Source: Larkinella bovis (GTDB taxonomy: Bacteria > Bacteroidota > Bacteroidia > Cytophagales > Spirosomataceae). From it: a stretch of 64,000 nucleotides of DNA. The position numbers and the translations under genes were made by a program. Every line of letters begins with the position of its first letter. The first letter of the stretch is position 1. The notes beneath the pieces were generated by a model, which ran no database searches, was not told the origin of the DNA, and saw only the letters and a program-made list of their open reading frames with translations. Where the stretch lies: assembly GCF_042655385.1 (NCBI RefSeq), contig NZ_JBHSMA010000017.1, positions 38,031 through 102,030 on the forward strand, read 5' to 3'. Positions 35,701 through 43,256 of this stretch are shown here, piece after piece.

Positions 35701-35824
35701 TCCGGTATACGGTTTTCCAGTATACGGTTTTACGGTTTTCGGTTTTACGGTATTCGGAAGCTCCGTACGATTGCTTTGTGGATGCGTCAGCCCGCCGAAA
35801 ACCACAAACCGAAAACCGTAAACC
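35701..35824. repeat. Hairpin-forming intergenic repeat of ACGGTTTT words
   Basis: 35704-35755 contains about five units of TACGGTTTT or CGGTTTT in tandem. 35806-35824 (AAACCGAAAACCGTAAACC) is the near-perfect reverse complement of 35726-35745, with one extra T in the left arm. It fills the gap between the SDR stop and the ROK start and may attenuate read-through from the SDR gene. Confidence 0.65.
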
Positions 35825-35828
35825 AGTC

Positions 35829-36620
35829 TCAGTATTGCCCCTCGCTCACGTCCCAGCCCCCGTCGACGGCTAGTACCTGCCCCGTGGTAAACCGGGAATA
35901 ATCGGACATAAAATAAACGGCCGCCCCATCCAGATCGGCGGGCTGGCCAATCCGACCGCCATCCAGCGGCTGCTTGGTTCCGATGAAATTCAGGATGGTT
36001 TCGTCATTGGCGGCCCGCTGCGCCATTGGCGTTTCGACCAGGGCCGGAGCCACCACGTTGACGCGAATATTGCTGGGGGCGTAATAAGCCGCAATTGATT
36101 TGGTAAAACCGATGATGGCCGCTTTGGTGGCCGCGTAAGCGTGGGTGGAAAAGTATTTCGGGGAAGGTGAAAAGCCCAGCACCGACCCCATATTCAGGAT
36201 CGTGCCGCCCGTATTCTGCTCCCGAAACGCCTGCACGGCGGCCTGATTCGACAGCATCAGCGAGGTCAAATTCAGCTCCAGCGTTTTGTTCCAGCCTTCG
36301 AGCGTCAGCGCGTGTAAGGGTCCATCGCCGTACCGCCGACCACTCCCGCCGGCCACGTGGTAGAGTCCATCAAAACCGTCGAATTCGCCCTGGCAAAGCG
36401 CAATGGCCGAAACCGCCGTGGCCGGATCGGTCGCGTCGCCGTTCAGCGCCAGCCCAAAACCGCCCAATTGCGCTTCGGCGGCTCTACAACTTTCGGCGTT
36501 GCGGCCTACCACCACGACACGGGCACCCTGTCCGACAAATGCCTGGGCCGCCGATAGTCCCAGGCCCGTCGTACCACCGATCACGACAATTCGTTTATTG
36601 GCCAGCCAGAGTTGATCCAT
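35829..36620 (-). CDS. Short-chain dehydrogenase/reductase (SDR)
   Basis: A 263-residue classical SDR. The start at 36620 (MDQLW) is preferred over an upstream TTG. The cofactor motif is VVIGGTTGLGLSAA (TGxxxGxG type), with an NGDAT acidic site and the catalytic Tyr/Lys in AYAATKAAIIG. The C-terminal end GQVLAVDGGWDVSEGQY is typical. It oxidises or reduces a secondary alcohol, likely a sugar or sugar acid. It is the first gene of the leftward group and is divergent from the GntR regulator across a 129-bp gap containing operator-like palindromes, which is the usual arrangement for a substrate-induced catabolic operon. Confidence 0.93.
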   Translation of the reverse strand: MDQLWLANKRIVVIGGTTGLGLSAAQAFVGQGARVVVVGRNAESCRAAEAQLGGFGLALNGDATDPATAVSAIALCQGEFDGFDGLYHVAGGSGRRYGDGPLHALTLEGWNKTLELNLTSLMLSNQAAVQAFREQNTGGTILNMGSVLGFSPSPKYFSTHAYAATKAAIIGFTKSIAAYYAPSNIRVNVVAPALVETPMAQRAANDETILNFIGTKQPLDGGRIGQPADLDGAAVYFMSDYSRFTTGQVLAVDGGWDVSEGQY

Positions 36621-36656
36621 TCGCAACTAGTATAAAGTAAAACCCCGATGACGAAG

Positions 36657-36729
36657 GTATACATCCGATTTCAGGAATGCAATAACTTATTATAATAAGT
36701 CTCAATTTAAAGAGTTTTTTGTATACTTG
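36657..36729. promoter_or_regulatory. GntR operator region: 16-bp palindrome flanked by two GTATAC sites
   Basis: ACTTATTATAATAAGT (36685-36700) is a perfect palindrome in the SDR/GntR divergent gap. GTATAC occurs on each side at 36657-36662 and 36721-36726, 64 bp apart. TATACTTG (36722-36729) is a 7-of-8 match to the -7 consensus and would start the gntR transcript about 15 bp before its ATG. Either motif could be the operator. Confidence 0.5.
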
Positions 36730-36749
36730 TTCATCAACAACCAGCCTCT

Positions 36750-37481
36750 ATGAACGATCGGCCCACCCGCATCCCCCAGTATCAGTACCTCTATGAATCC
36801 TTACGCCAGCAGATCATCCGGGGCGATTTTAAATCGGGCGATTTGTTGCCTTCCGAAAAAGACCTCCAGAACCAGTTCCGGCTGACGCAACCCACGATCA
36901 GGCAGGCGCTGGGCCTGCTGGTGCAGGATGGTTACATCCGTAAACACCAGGGGAAAGGCAGTATTGTGCAGCCCTTACCCATCGGGCTGGGCGTCATGTC
37001 AATTGTCGGGCGGCTGGCCAATACGACCAATACCGGAAAAACCGAGCGGATGACTACGGCCATTCTGACCAAACCACGGCTGCATCCTTTCCCCGACGAC
37101 TTCCTGTTCACACCCACCGAAGACGACCACAAAGTCGGTTTTTATTACCTGGAACGGCTGCGGGCGGTGGAAGAAGAGCCGGTTTTTTTTGAAAAGGTTA
37201 TTTTGCCCAACCGCTACCTGCCCGGTTTTTCGCGGCAACGGCTCGAAAACCGCTCCCTGTTCGACCTGCTCCGGGCCAAATACGGGCTACTGGTGAAAGG
37301 GGGCGAACAGAAAGTGCTGGCCGTAACGGCCGACGGGGAACTGGCGCGGCAACTGGGCGTCGCCAACCAGACGCCCGTTCTCAGACTCGACAAACGGCTC
37401 GATACGAACCGACCCGATTTCAGCTTTTATTCCTCCCTATACGCCCGAACCGACCGTTACATCCTGCACGGCCGGTTCTGA
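36750..37481 (+). CDS. GntR/HutC-family transcriptional regulator with UTRA domain
   Basis: A 243-residue repressor. The N-terminal winged helix (about 8-75) has the family pattern LYESLRQQIIRGDFKSGDLLPSEKDLQNQFRLTQPTIRQALGLLVQDGYIRKHQGKGSIV. The UTRA effector domain follows (about 95-240) with FYYLERLRAVEEEPVFFEKVILP and TPVLRLDKRL. UTRA domains bind small sugars, aminosugar phosphates or related acids. It is divergent from the SDR-ROK-SIS group, which it probably controls. Its stop TGA abuts the stop of the convergent histidine kinase, together forming TGATCA. Confidence 0.94.
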   Translation: MNDRPTRIPQYQYLYESLRQQIIRGDFKSGDLLPSEKDLQNQFRLTQPTIRQALGLLVQDGYIRKHQGKGSIVQPLPIGLGVMSIVGRLANTTNTGKTERMTTAILTKPRLHPFPDDFLFTPTEDDHKVGFYYLERLRAVEEEPVFFEKVILPNRYLPGFSRQRLENRSLFDLLRAKYGLLVKGGEQKVLAVTADGELARQLGVANQTPVLRLDKRLDTNRPDFSFYSSLYARTDRYILHGRF

Positions 37482-39536
37482 TCATCCGGCCGGAATGATC
37501 ACGGTAAAGGTTGCCCCCTGATTAGGAACGCCGTTGGCAGTAATGATACCGCCGTGGTTTTCAACGATTTTCTTGCAGATTGCCAGCCCGATTCCGGTAC
37601 CCTCAAACTCTTTTTTAGCGTGTAATCGCTGGAAAATCGCGAAGATTTTACCGGCATACCGGTTATCGAAACCGATGCCGTTATCGGCAATTTTCAGTTC
37701 CAGATACCGCCGGGCCGGAGTCAGGCCGGAATACCAGACATCGCCGGGCTGCAAAAACCGGTACGTAATCCGCACCACCGGCGGAACGTCGTGTCGGGCA
37801 AACTTGAAGGCATTCGTCAACAGGTTCAGGAAAAGCTGCCGAAACTGGGAGGCCACCACGGCCACCGCTGGCAGGTCATCAGCGTAAATTTCGGCTTTTA
37901 CCTGCTCGATTTTGAAGTCAAGCGACTGCACCACATCATCCAGCAGTAGTTTCAGGTCCTGTTTTTCAAACCGCTGGTCGGACGAAATCAGCGAAACCGA
38001 CAGCACATCGCCGATCAGGTTGTGCATCCGCTGGGCTGCGTCGATAATCTTCGTCAGGAAAAGCTGCCCTTCGGCGTCCATTTTGTCCCGCTGGCTTAGC
38101 AGCAAACGGTCGCCAAACGCGGTTATTTTTCGCAACGGTTCTTTCAGGTCATGGCTCGCGATGTAGGCAAATTCCTGTAAACTCGCGTTCGACTGCTCCA
38201 GCCGCCGGTTCTTTTCGCCGGCCTGGTTCTCAGCTTCCACTTTGTCGGTAATGTCCAGCGAAATGTTCAGGATATGTTCCACCTTGCCTTCACGGTCGCG
38301 GTCGAAAACCGTGCCGTAGGTTTGAAACCAGCGGTATTGCCCGTTGTGGTGCCTCATCCGGTACGTAAACTCCGACACCAGCACTTCGTCGTTATTACCC
38401 GATGCCTGGTTGGCTTTTTCCAACGACCGGAGATTTTCTTCCATCAATTTGGGAAAATCGTCCGGGTGCATAATCCCGATCAGAAATCCAATTCCTTCTG
38501 CCTGCAACCGTTGGGGCGAATAGCCAAGCAACAACTCGAAACCCTGACTAACAAACAGATACTGACCCGTATTGACATTAAACGTCGCGATGATCGCCGG
38601 GGCGGCATCCGTAATTTTCTGAATGAACTTCTGCTTCTCCTCCACGAGCTGCAGGCTTTGTTTCTCCAGATCGATGTCGAGCGTCAAACCGATAATTTCC
38701 CACGGCTGGCCGTCGGGTTTGCGCCGAAACACCGATTCGTAATTTCGCAGCCAGCGGTAGTGCCCACTCTTATCCTTCAGCCGGTGTTCGAACGTCTGCA
38801 CTTCACCGTCTTTCACCTGGGAAAACGATTCTAAATGGGCCAGAATCCGCGGAATATCCGTGGGGTGGTGTACGGTTTCGAGGTACATACTGCCCATCGC
38901 CCGGATTTCATCGGGCGTGTATCCCAACATCGGTTCGACTCTCTGGCTGGTATATCGTTCTTTCCGCTCTATCAGGTCAAAGACGTAAATGACGCCCGGC
39001 ATTGTGTCCGTCAGCTTTGAATGAAAATAAAACTGCTCGTCAATCTTGCCGTGTAAGATATTGATATACAACCCCGTCGCCCGACTAGCCAGATCGAGAA
39101 CATAAGCATCGATTTCCCGAACGAGATCAATTATTCCGGCCACATCGGCGGTGTAACCGGGCAGAAAAGTCAGCATGGCCTGCTTCCGCACATAGCCCAT
39201 CAGGCTGATGTCTTTCGGAGCAATCTGGGTCCGGTTAAGCCCCTGCAACTGGTCCTGCGCCCAGCGTTGCAGCGTCGCGTCGATGTGGCCACTGATGCGG
39301 TTTTCGGCAAAAGCCGTCAGCAATTTCGCCGACGAGTCGTAGGATAACTGCCGGAGCTGTTCCGGCGTCCACGCCTTGAAAAAGGCCAGCATCGGAATGT
39401 CAACTTCTCCATACAAACGCAGCAATTCCGCGCTAAACTCCTCCAGATGCCGTTCCAGCAGGAATTTTGCAAAACCGGGTAAATGCGTAAAAATAAGTTC
39501 CGTAGAAGTATTCTCCGGGCGATCGGGAGTTGCCAA
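37482..39536 (-). CDS. Soluble PAS-domain sensor histidine kinase
   Basis: A 684-residue cytosolic kinase without membrane segments. An all-helical N-terminal region of about 190 residues (containing LPGFAKFLLERHLEEF and RTQIAPKDISLMGYVRKQAML) is not assigned. Two PAS_3/PAC domains follow at about 205-320 and 325-445 (each with HxxD and YRWLRNYESVF / YRWFQTYGTVF blocks). Then a HisKA domain with His462 in FAYIASHDLKEPLRK, and a HATPase with NLLTNAFKFAR, IADNGIGFD and EGTGIGLAICKKIVENHGG. It probably phosphorylates a stand-alone receiver protein, possibly the Rcp1-like one at 8774. The sensed signal is unknown. It ends adjacent to gntR. Confidence 0.93.
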   Translation of the reverse strand: MATPDRPENTSTELIFTHLPGFAKFLLERHLEEFSAELLRLYGEVDIPMLAFFKAWTPEQLRQLSYDSSAKLLTAFAENRISGHIDATLQRWAQDQLQGLNRTQIAPKDISLMGYVRKQAMLTFLPGYTADVAGIIDLVREIDAYVLDLASRATGLYINILHGKIDEQFYFHSKLTDTMPGVIYVFDLIERKERYTSQRVEPMLGYTPDEIRAMGSMYLETVHHPTDIPRILAHLESFSQVKDGEVQTFEHRLKDKSGHYRWLRNYESVFRRKPDGQPWEIIGLTLDIDLEKQSLQLVEEKQKFIQKITDAAPAIIATFNVNTGQYLFVSQGFELLLGYSPQRLQAEGIGFLIGIMHPDDFPKLMEENLRSLEKANQASGNNDEVLVSEFTYRMRHHNGQYRWFQTYGTVFDRDREGKVEHILNISLDITDKVEAENQAGEKNRRLEQSNASLQEFAYIASHDLKEPLRKITAFGDRLLLSQRDKMDAEGQLFLTKIIDAAQRMHNLIGDVLSVSLISSDQRFEKQDLKLLLDDVVQSLDFKIEQVKAEIYADDLPAVAVVASQFRQLFLNLLTNAFKFARHDVPPVVRITYRFLQPGDVWYSGLTPARRYLELKIADNGIGFDNRYAGKIFAIFQRLHAKKEFEGTGIGLAICKKIVENHGGIITANGVPNQGATFTVIIPAG

Positions 39537-39585
39537 CAGACAGGTGAGTAAAGAGTTATGTGCTGTTAAGGTTTTTGGGGTTTCA

Positions 39586-39666
39586 GTTTACGGTTTTCGC
39601 CGGGCCGTCGTTACGTTGGACTGACGCACCTATTCGGTAACAACGAAGCGACTATAAACCGTAAAC
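39586..39666. repeat. Intergenic inverted repeat GTTTACGGTTT / AAACCGTAAAC
   Basis: GTTTACGGTTT (39586-39596) is perfectly inverted at 39656-39666 around a 59-nt loop, just after the oxidoreductase stop side and before the kinase start. The core word is the same as in the 35701-35824 element. Confidence 0.55.
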
Positions 39667-39674
39667 CTACTCCC

Positions 39675-40868
39675 CTAGGGCAAATCACGCTCCAGAATCC
39701 GGCCGGTTTCTTTGTCTTTCAGAATGACCTTATGCCGACCGTCATGCGTCACCTCTTCCTTGATCAGGTAGTATTTTTCGTCGTAATCCACCAGCGTCGC
39801 TTCCTGGGTCAGGCCTTCCCGACCGCGCCAGACGGGCAGGTGCACGGGTTCCCACTGTTTGGTTTCGGCCGACCGATAAGCCGCATCCAGCACGGCGTTG
39901 ACCACGTAACCGTCGTAGAACGTCTCGGCGGGTTCGCGTCCTTCGTCGGCTGCGTTGAACATATCCGTAAACATGTGATTGTACCCCAGGTCATTGACTT
40001 CATCGCCCACGGGAAACAGCCAGCCGGTGGTGCTCTCGGCTTTCTCGGCCACGTAATCCGCGCCTTTTCCGGTCGTGAACATTTCAAAACCGGTACGCAG
40101 GAAGTTGTTGATCCAGATGGTTCCTTCGGTTCCCATCACCTCGTCGCGAAGGTCCATTCCCCCCCGGAACGTCCAGCTCACTTCAAACTGACCGATGGCC
40201 CCGTTTTCGTACTTCACCAGCGCGATGGCGTGATCTTCCGCATCGATCGGTTTTACCTGCGTGGCCGCCCAGCACATCACCTCCACGGGCTTCACATCTT
40301 TCCCGATAAAATTGCGCGAGATTTCGACACAGTGGCAACCCAGGTCGAGCATGCAGCCCCCACCGGCCTGTTCTTTGTCCCAGAACCAGTCGCTATGCGG
40401 ACCCGGGTGGGTTTCCCGCGATTTGGCCCACAGAATCCGGCCCAGCGCACCGTTTTTGACACTTTCCAGCGCCTTCAGGAATTTCGGGGTATAACAGAGA
40501 TCTTCCAGATAGCCAGCAAAAATCCCGGCCTCCTCCACCGCTTTCAGCATCCGCAGAGCTTCGGCACCCGTGCGGCCCAGCGGTTTAGTGCTGACAACGG
40601 CTTTCTTGTGTTTGGCGCACAACAACACGGCCGCTTCGTGCAGGTTGTTGGGCAACGCAATACAGACCATATCGACCTCCGGGTGGGCAATCACGTCTTC
40701 CATTTGGGTTCCCCAGATTGAGCAACCGTAGTCGGCGGCAAATTTTCGGGCACTTTCTTCGCGACGGGCGTAGATAGCCACCACGCGATCACGTCCCCGT
40801 TGACCGTGGATGGATTCGGCATAGAACCGGCCAATAAAACCGGACCCCAGCATGGCAATTTTTCGCAT
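39675..40868 (-). CDS. Gfo/Idh/MocA family oxidoreductase (copy 3, cytosolic)
   Basis: A 397-residue NAD(P)-dependent oxidoreductase. The start at 40868 gives MRKIAMLGSGFIGRFYAESIHG with the Rossmann motif right at the N terminus; long upstream in-frame extensions have no family support. The catalytic region reads VVSTKPLGRTGAEA, with Lys-Pro kept, and a DLGCHCVEISRNF segment follows. It has no signal peptide, unlike the two exported copies at 13772 and 15644, so it acts in the cytosol, probably on an inositol, sugar or sugar-acid substrate. A perfect -7 element lies about 100 bp upstream. No partner gene is adjacent. Confidence 0.92.
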   Translation of the reverse strand: MRKIAMLGSGFIGRFYAESIHGQRGRDRVVAIYARREESARKFAADYGCSIWGTQMEDVIAHPEVDMVCIALPNNLHEAAVLLCAKHKKAVVSTKPLGRTGAEALRMLKAVEEAGIFAGYLEDLCYTPKFLKALESVKNGALGRILWAKSRETHPGPHSDWFWDKEQAGGGCMLDLGCHCVEISRNFIGKDVKPVEVMCWAATQVKPIDAEDHAIALVKYENGAIGQFEVSWTFRGGMDLRDEVMGTEGTIWINNFLRTGFEMFTTGKGADYVAEKAESTTGWLFPVGDEVNDLGYNHMFTDMFNAADEGREPAETFYDGYVVNAVLDAAYRSAETKQWEPVHLPVWRGREGLTQEATLVDYDEKYYLIKEEVTHDGRHKVILKDKETGRILERDLP

Positions 40869-40964
40869 AGGTAAAGGATAAGGCATGAATAATAAATGAT
40901 GGCTGATGAACGATGGAGTAACTAGCCGGACATGAATGCATTGTTTCTCGTCCATCCTTCCTGT

Positions 40965-40972
40965 CAAATATA
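40965..40972 (-). promoter_or_regulatory. -7 promoter element for Gfo/Idh copy 3
   Basis: On the minus strand this reads TATATTTG, an exact TAnnTTTG match, predicting a leader of about 90 nt to the ATG at 40868. No TTG is found at the -33 distance. The rest of the 272-bp gap (40869-41140) holds only the terminator of the next gene. Confidence 0.45.
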
Positions 40973-41082
40973 GGCAGTGGGGGAAGGAATGAATAGCTTT
41001 TTGTCGGAAAATGATTGAGAAGAGACCTGGTGCCGGAGGTTTGGGAAGGCGAAAGCCATTGACCGGCCCACCCGGATGAAAC

Positions 41083-41114
41083 AAAAAAAGTACCTGCTTC
41101 GAAAACAGGTACTT
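41083..41114 (-). terminator. Intrinsic terminator after the DsbA-like gene
   Basis: AAGTACCTG (41088-41096) pairs perfectly with CAGGTACTT (41106-41114) across a 9-nt loop. On the minus strand it is followed by a run of T (complement of 41083-41089). It starts 27 bp after the DsbA-like stop. Confidence 0.85.
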
Positions 41115-41140
41115 CCCGGGGAGGAATTCCAGGTTACACG

Positions 41141-42070
41141 TTACGGCAGTCCGGCGGACGCAGCAATCCATAGATCACCATTTTTTGTCCGCAGCCTGGT
41201 CAGATGCCCCTGATCCGTCAGATTCTGTAAAAAAGCCACGCTCTCCAGCCTGGGAACACCCGAAAGCTCCGAAAATTCACGCGTGGTCAACGATTCAAAG
41301 CGGGCGAATAAGAACTGCCATTGCGGATCGACGGCCTGCTTCTGAACCGCCGGATACACCGTCTGGATCGCCTTCTCGTAAACGCTGTACGGTTTCATCC
41401 CGTAGATAAATTCCGGTTTTCCCGATCCATCCGAAATAAAAATGGACGGAAACCCCCGCACGCCCAACCGCCGACCGCGTTCCAAATCGTCCGCAAAGGC
41501 TACGCTAGCCTCTCCTTCGAAATCCGCTTTCAGCCGGGCCCCATCCAGACCGACCGTCTGGGCGGCTTCCGCCAGGTGGTTCCAGCGGGTAATGTTTTTC
41601 TTTTCCAGGAAAACCATCTCGCGGATTTTGCGCAAAAACCGGATAGCTTTCTCCGAATCCTGCCACTGGGCCGCCTTGAACGCAATCGAGGGCGGGTACG
41701 ACGAAGGCAGGGGATCTTCCAGCCAGACATCGCCGTCAATGGGCATATCGTAATGGTGGCTCACTTCATCCCAGTGCGGAGCAACATCCGAAGGCTTGCT
41801 GATCCCACCGCTGTTATAGCTCCAGTCGGGCAGCAGCCCTCCCATCCGGTATTCAATTTCCAGCGAATCACCGTATTCCAGCTTCAGTTTTCGCAGTTGC
41901 GGCTCGATACCCCAACAGGATGAGCAGATCGGATCGGTAAAATAGAGGAGTTTGACCGGTTTTTTGTCAACCCGAACGATCAGGTCGTTTTCGGCGGCCT
42001 GCGCAGGGCCTACTTCGCATGATCCCGTTATACTATCACAGAGCAGTGGATTCGTTTTCTGATTGTGCAT
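41141..42070 (-). CDS. DsbA/FrnE-family thiol oxidoreductase with C-terminal winged-helix-like segment
   Basis: A 309-residue cytosolic protein. The thioredoxin-fold active site is Cys49-Ser-Ser-Cys52 in YFTDPICSSCWGIEPQL. Downstream come the helical insertion and the cis-Pro region GVRGFPSIFISDGSG. After about residue 235 a further segment (FARFESLTTREFSELSGVPRLESVAFLQNLTDQGHLTRLRTKNGDLW) looks like a small winged helix. The FrnE/SpxH group handles disulfide stress or delivers Spx-type regulators to proteases. It is divergent from an HxlR-type redox regulator with a candidate operator between them, which supports thiol-stress control. Terminator present downstream. Confidence 0.9.
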   Translation of the reverse strand: MHNQKTNPLLCDSITGSCEVGPAQAAENDLIVRVDKKPVKLLYFTDPICSSCWGIEPQLRKLKLEYGDSLEIEYRMGGLLPDWSYNSGGISKPSDVAPHWDEVSHHYDMPIDGDVWLEDPLPSSYPPSIAFKAAQWQDSEKAIRFLRKIREMVFLEKKNITRWNHLAEAAQTVGLDGARLKADFEGEASVAFADDLERGRRLGVRGFPSIFISDGSGKPEFIYGMKPYSVYEKAIQTVYPAVQKQAVDPQWQFLFARFESLTTREFSELSGVPRLESVAFLQNLTDQGHLTRLRTKNGDLWIAASAGLP

Positions 42071-42285
42071 GTTATTCTGAATTTTGTAAGTCCCCGTTCA
42101 GGCTCCGTCCGCTGGCGTTCTCCGATAAATCCATTTTCTACTGAAAAACGGACCTTTCTTAACGTTTACAAGACAACCTCTTCAGGAATTATTTCCTAAG
42201 CGAAAAAAGCCTGTTTGCTCCATTTCACTGGAATTAAATGTGTAACTTGCCTACAAAGGTCGGCAAGGGCCCGGGGCCTGTCAAT

Positions 42286-42305
42286 TAGTCAAAAAAACTT
42301 GACTA
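42286..42305. promoter_or_regulatory. Candidate HxlR operator overlapping its own start codon
   Basis: TAGTCAA (42286-42292) and TTGACTA (42299-42305) form a perfect 7-6-7 inverted repeat whose last base is the A of the hxlR ATG. It lies in the 234-bp gap divergent from the DsbA-like gene and would suit autorepression. A CTTGCC/GGCAAG pair lies 20-40 bp further upstream. Confidence 0.55.
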
Positions 42306-42610
42306 TGAAAAAAGTCCAACAACATGAAATGGTTTGTCCGGCGGAAGAGTTACTGAAAGCGCTTTCCGGGAAGTGGAAGCCGCAACTGTTTAAATTGGCC
42401 CTTGAGGGTCCGTTGCGTTTCAATGCCTTACTGCGCCAGGTGGAAGGGGCCAACAAGCAATCGCTGGCAACTTCCCTCAAGGAGTTAGTGGAGGAAGGCT
42501 ACCTGGAGAAAGTGGTCATTCGGTTGAAACCTTTGCACATTGAGTATTCGCTTTCCGAAAAAGGGAAACTGTTAATCCCGGTTTTTAAACAACTGGAAAC
42601 CTTATACTAA
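42305..42610 (+). CDS. HxlR-family redox-type transcriptional regulator
   Basis: A 101-residue winged-helix regulator. The start at 42305 (MKKVQQHEMVCPAEELLKAL) is supported by the family N terminus, and the conserved Cys11 sits at the HxlR redox position. The recognition region reads LSGKWKPQLFKLALEGPLRFNALLRQVEGANKQSLATSLKELVEEGYLEK, a standard HxlR helix-turn-helix and wing. Members sense thiol-reactive compounds or formaldehyde. Divergence from the DsbA-like gene suggests it controls that gene and itself. Confidence 0.93.
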   Translation: MKKVQQHEMVCPAEELLKALSGKWKPQLFKLALEGPLRFNALLRQVEGANKQSLATSLKELVEEGYLEKVVIRLKPLHIEYSLSEKGKLLIPVFKQLETLY

Positions 42611-42670
42611 CCAGCCAGTCGCCCGATGCCAGCGGCTCTGGACAAGAGAAGGCAAAATCCAGGGCTTAAA

Positions 42671-42705
42671 AATTTAGACTTGTCTAAATTTATTCTTTAT
42701 CTTTG
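42671..42705 (+). promoter_or_regulatory. Metal-repressor-like palindrome plus -7 promoter
   Basis: AATTTAGACTTGTCTAAATT (42671-42690) is a perfect 9-2-9 palindrome immediately upstream of TATCTTTG (42698-42705), an exact -7 consensus match. The palindrome covers the -33 position, which is where a repressor would act. The TTTAGnC...GnCTAAA symmetry resembles DtxR/MntR-family boxes. The genes it controls (His-rich membrane protein and TonB receptor) fit metal uptake. No regulator gene is adjacent. Confidence 0.75.
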
Positions 42706-42749
42706 TTGAAACGGCCGTAGCCGTTTATGCCAACTTCCTAGTTAGAGCC

Positions 42750-43115
42750 ATGCACTGGTTGCCGGTTTATCGACAGAAAATCGCCCGCATTCTGCTGATT
42801 CTGTTCAGCTTTATGCTGGTCAATTCGGTTGTTTTCCGACACGCCCACAAGCTCGCCAGTGGCCGGATCATCGTCCACGCGCACCCTTTCATTCCCATCG
42901 GCGATAGTCCGTACCAGCCCAATACGCACACCAACGGCGAATTATTCTGGCTCGACAATTTCACCAACATTCTCTACGACAGCCTGACGCCGTTTGCATT
43001 TGTCTGTGCGGTCCTGAGCGCGCCGGTGCTGCGTCATTTTCTGGCGGTTTACGAACGCATCCAAACCCACTTCTTTCCGTACTTCTCCCATCGGGGTCCG
43101 CCGGTTGTCGGATAA
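42750..43115 (+). CDS. Small membrane protein with two HAH motifs (putative metal-binding)
   Basis: A 121-residue protein. Hydrophobic segments lie at about residues 11-29 (IARILLILFSFMLVNSVVF) and 77-92, with a loop between them containing His-Ala-His at 31-33 and again at 43-45 (RHAHKLASGRIIVHAHPF). HxH pairs are good transition-metal ligands. The ATG is about 45 bp after the palindromic promoter. The TonB receptor signal peptide starts 141 bp after its stop on the same strand. I do not know a named family; by context it could be a periplasm-facing metal handover or accessory protein for the receptor. Confidence 0.8.
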   Translation: MHWLPVYRQKIARILLILFSFMLVNSVVFRHAHKLASGRIIVHAHPFIPIGDSPYQPNTHTNGELFWLDNFTNILYDSLTPFAFVCAVLSAPVLRHFLAVYERIQTHFFPYFSHRGPPVVG

Positions 43116-43256
43116 TTGCTTCCTGTTTGTCGCATCCTGCGATTTCCATTTCATTTCCTGCTGCCCGTTGCGCTGGTGATGGCTGGTTTATACCCGGCTG
43201 ATTTCCTGCGCTTTATGGGCCTGGAATTTCCCTTCTATTATTGTTTTCCGACAACC

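Noticed and set aside
43116..43256. N-terminal extension of the TonB receptor from a TTG at 43116, or a separate small membrane peptide
   Set aside because: The extension would place 47 residues before a complete signal peptide at 43257. It starts directly after the previous stop by chance and shows no recognisable motif.
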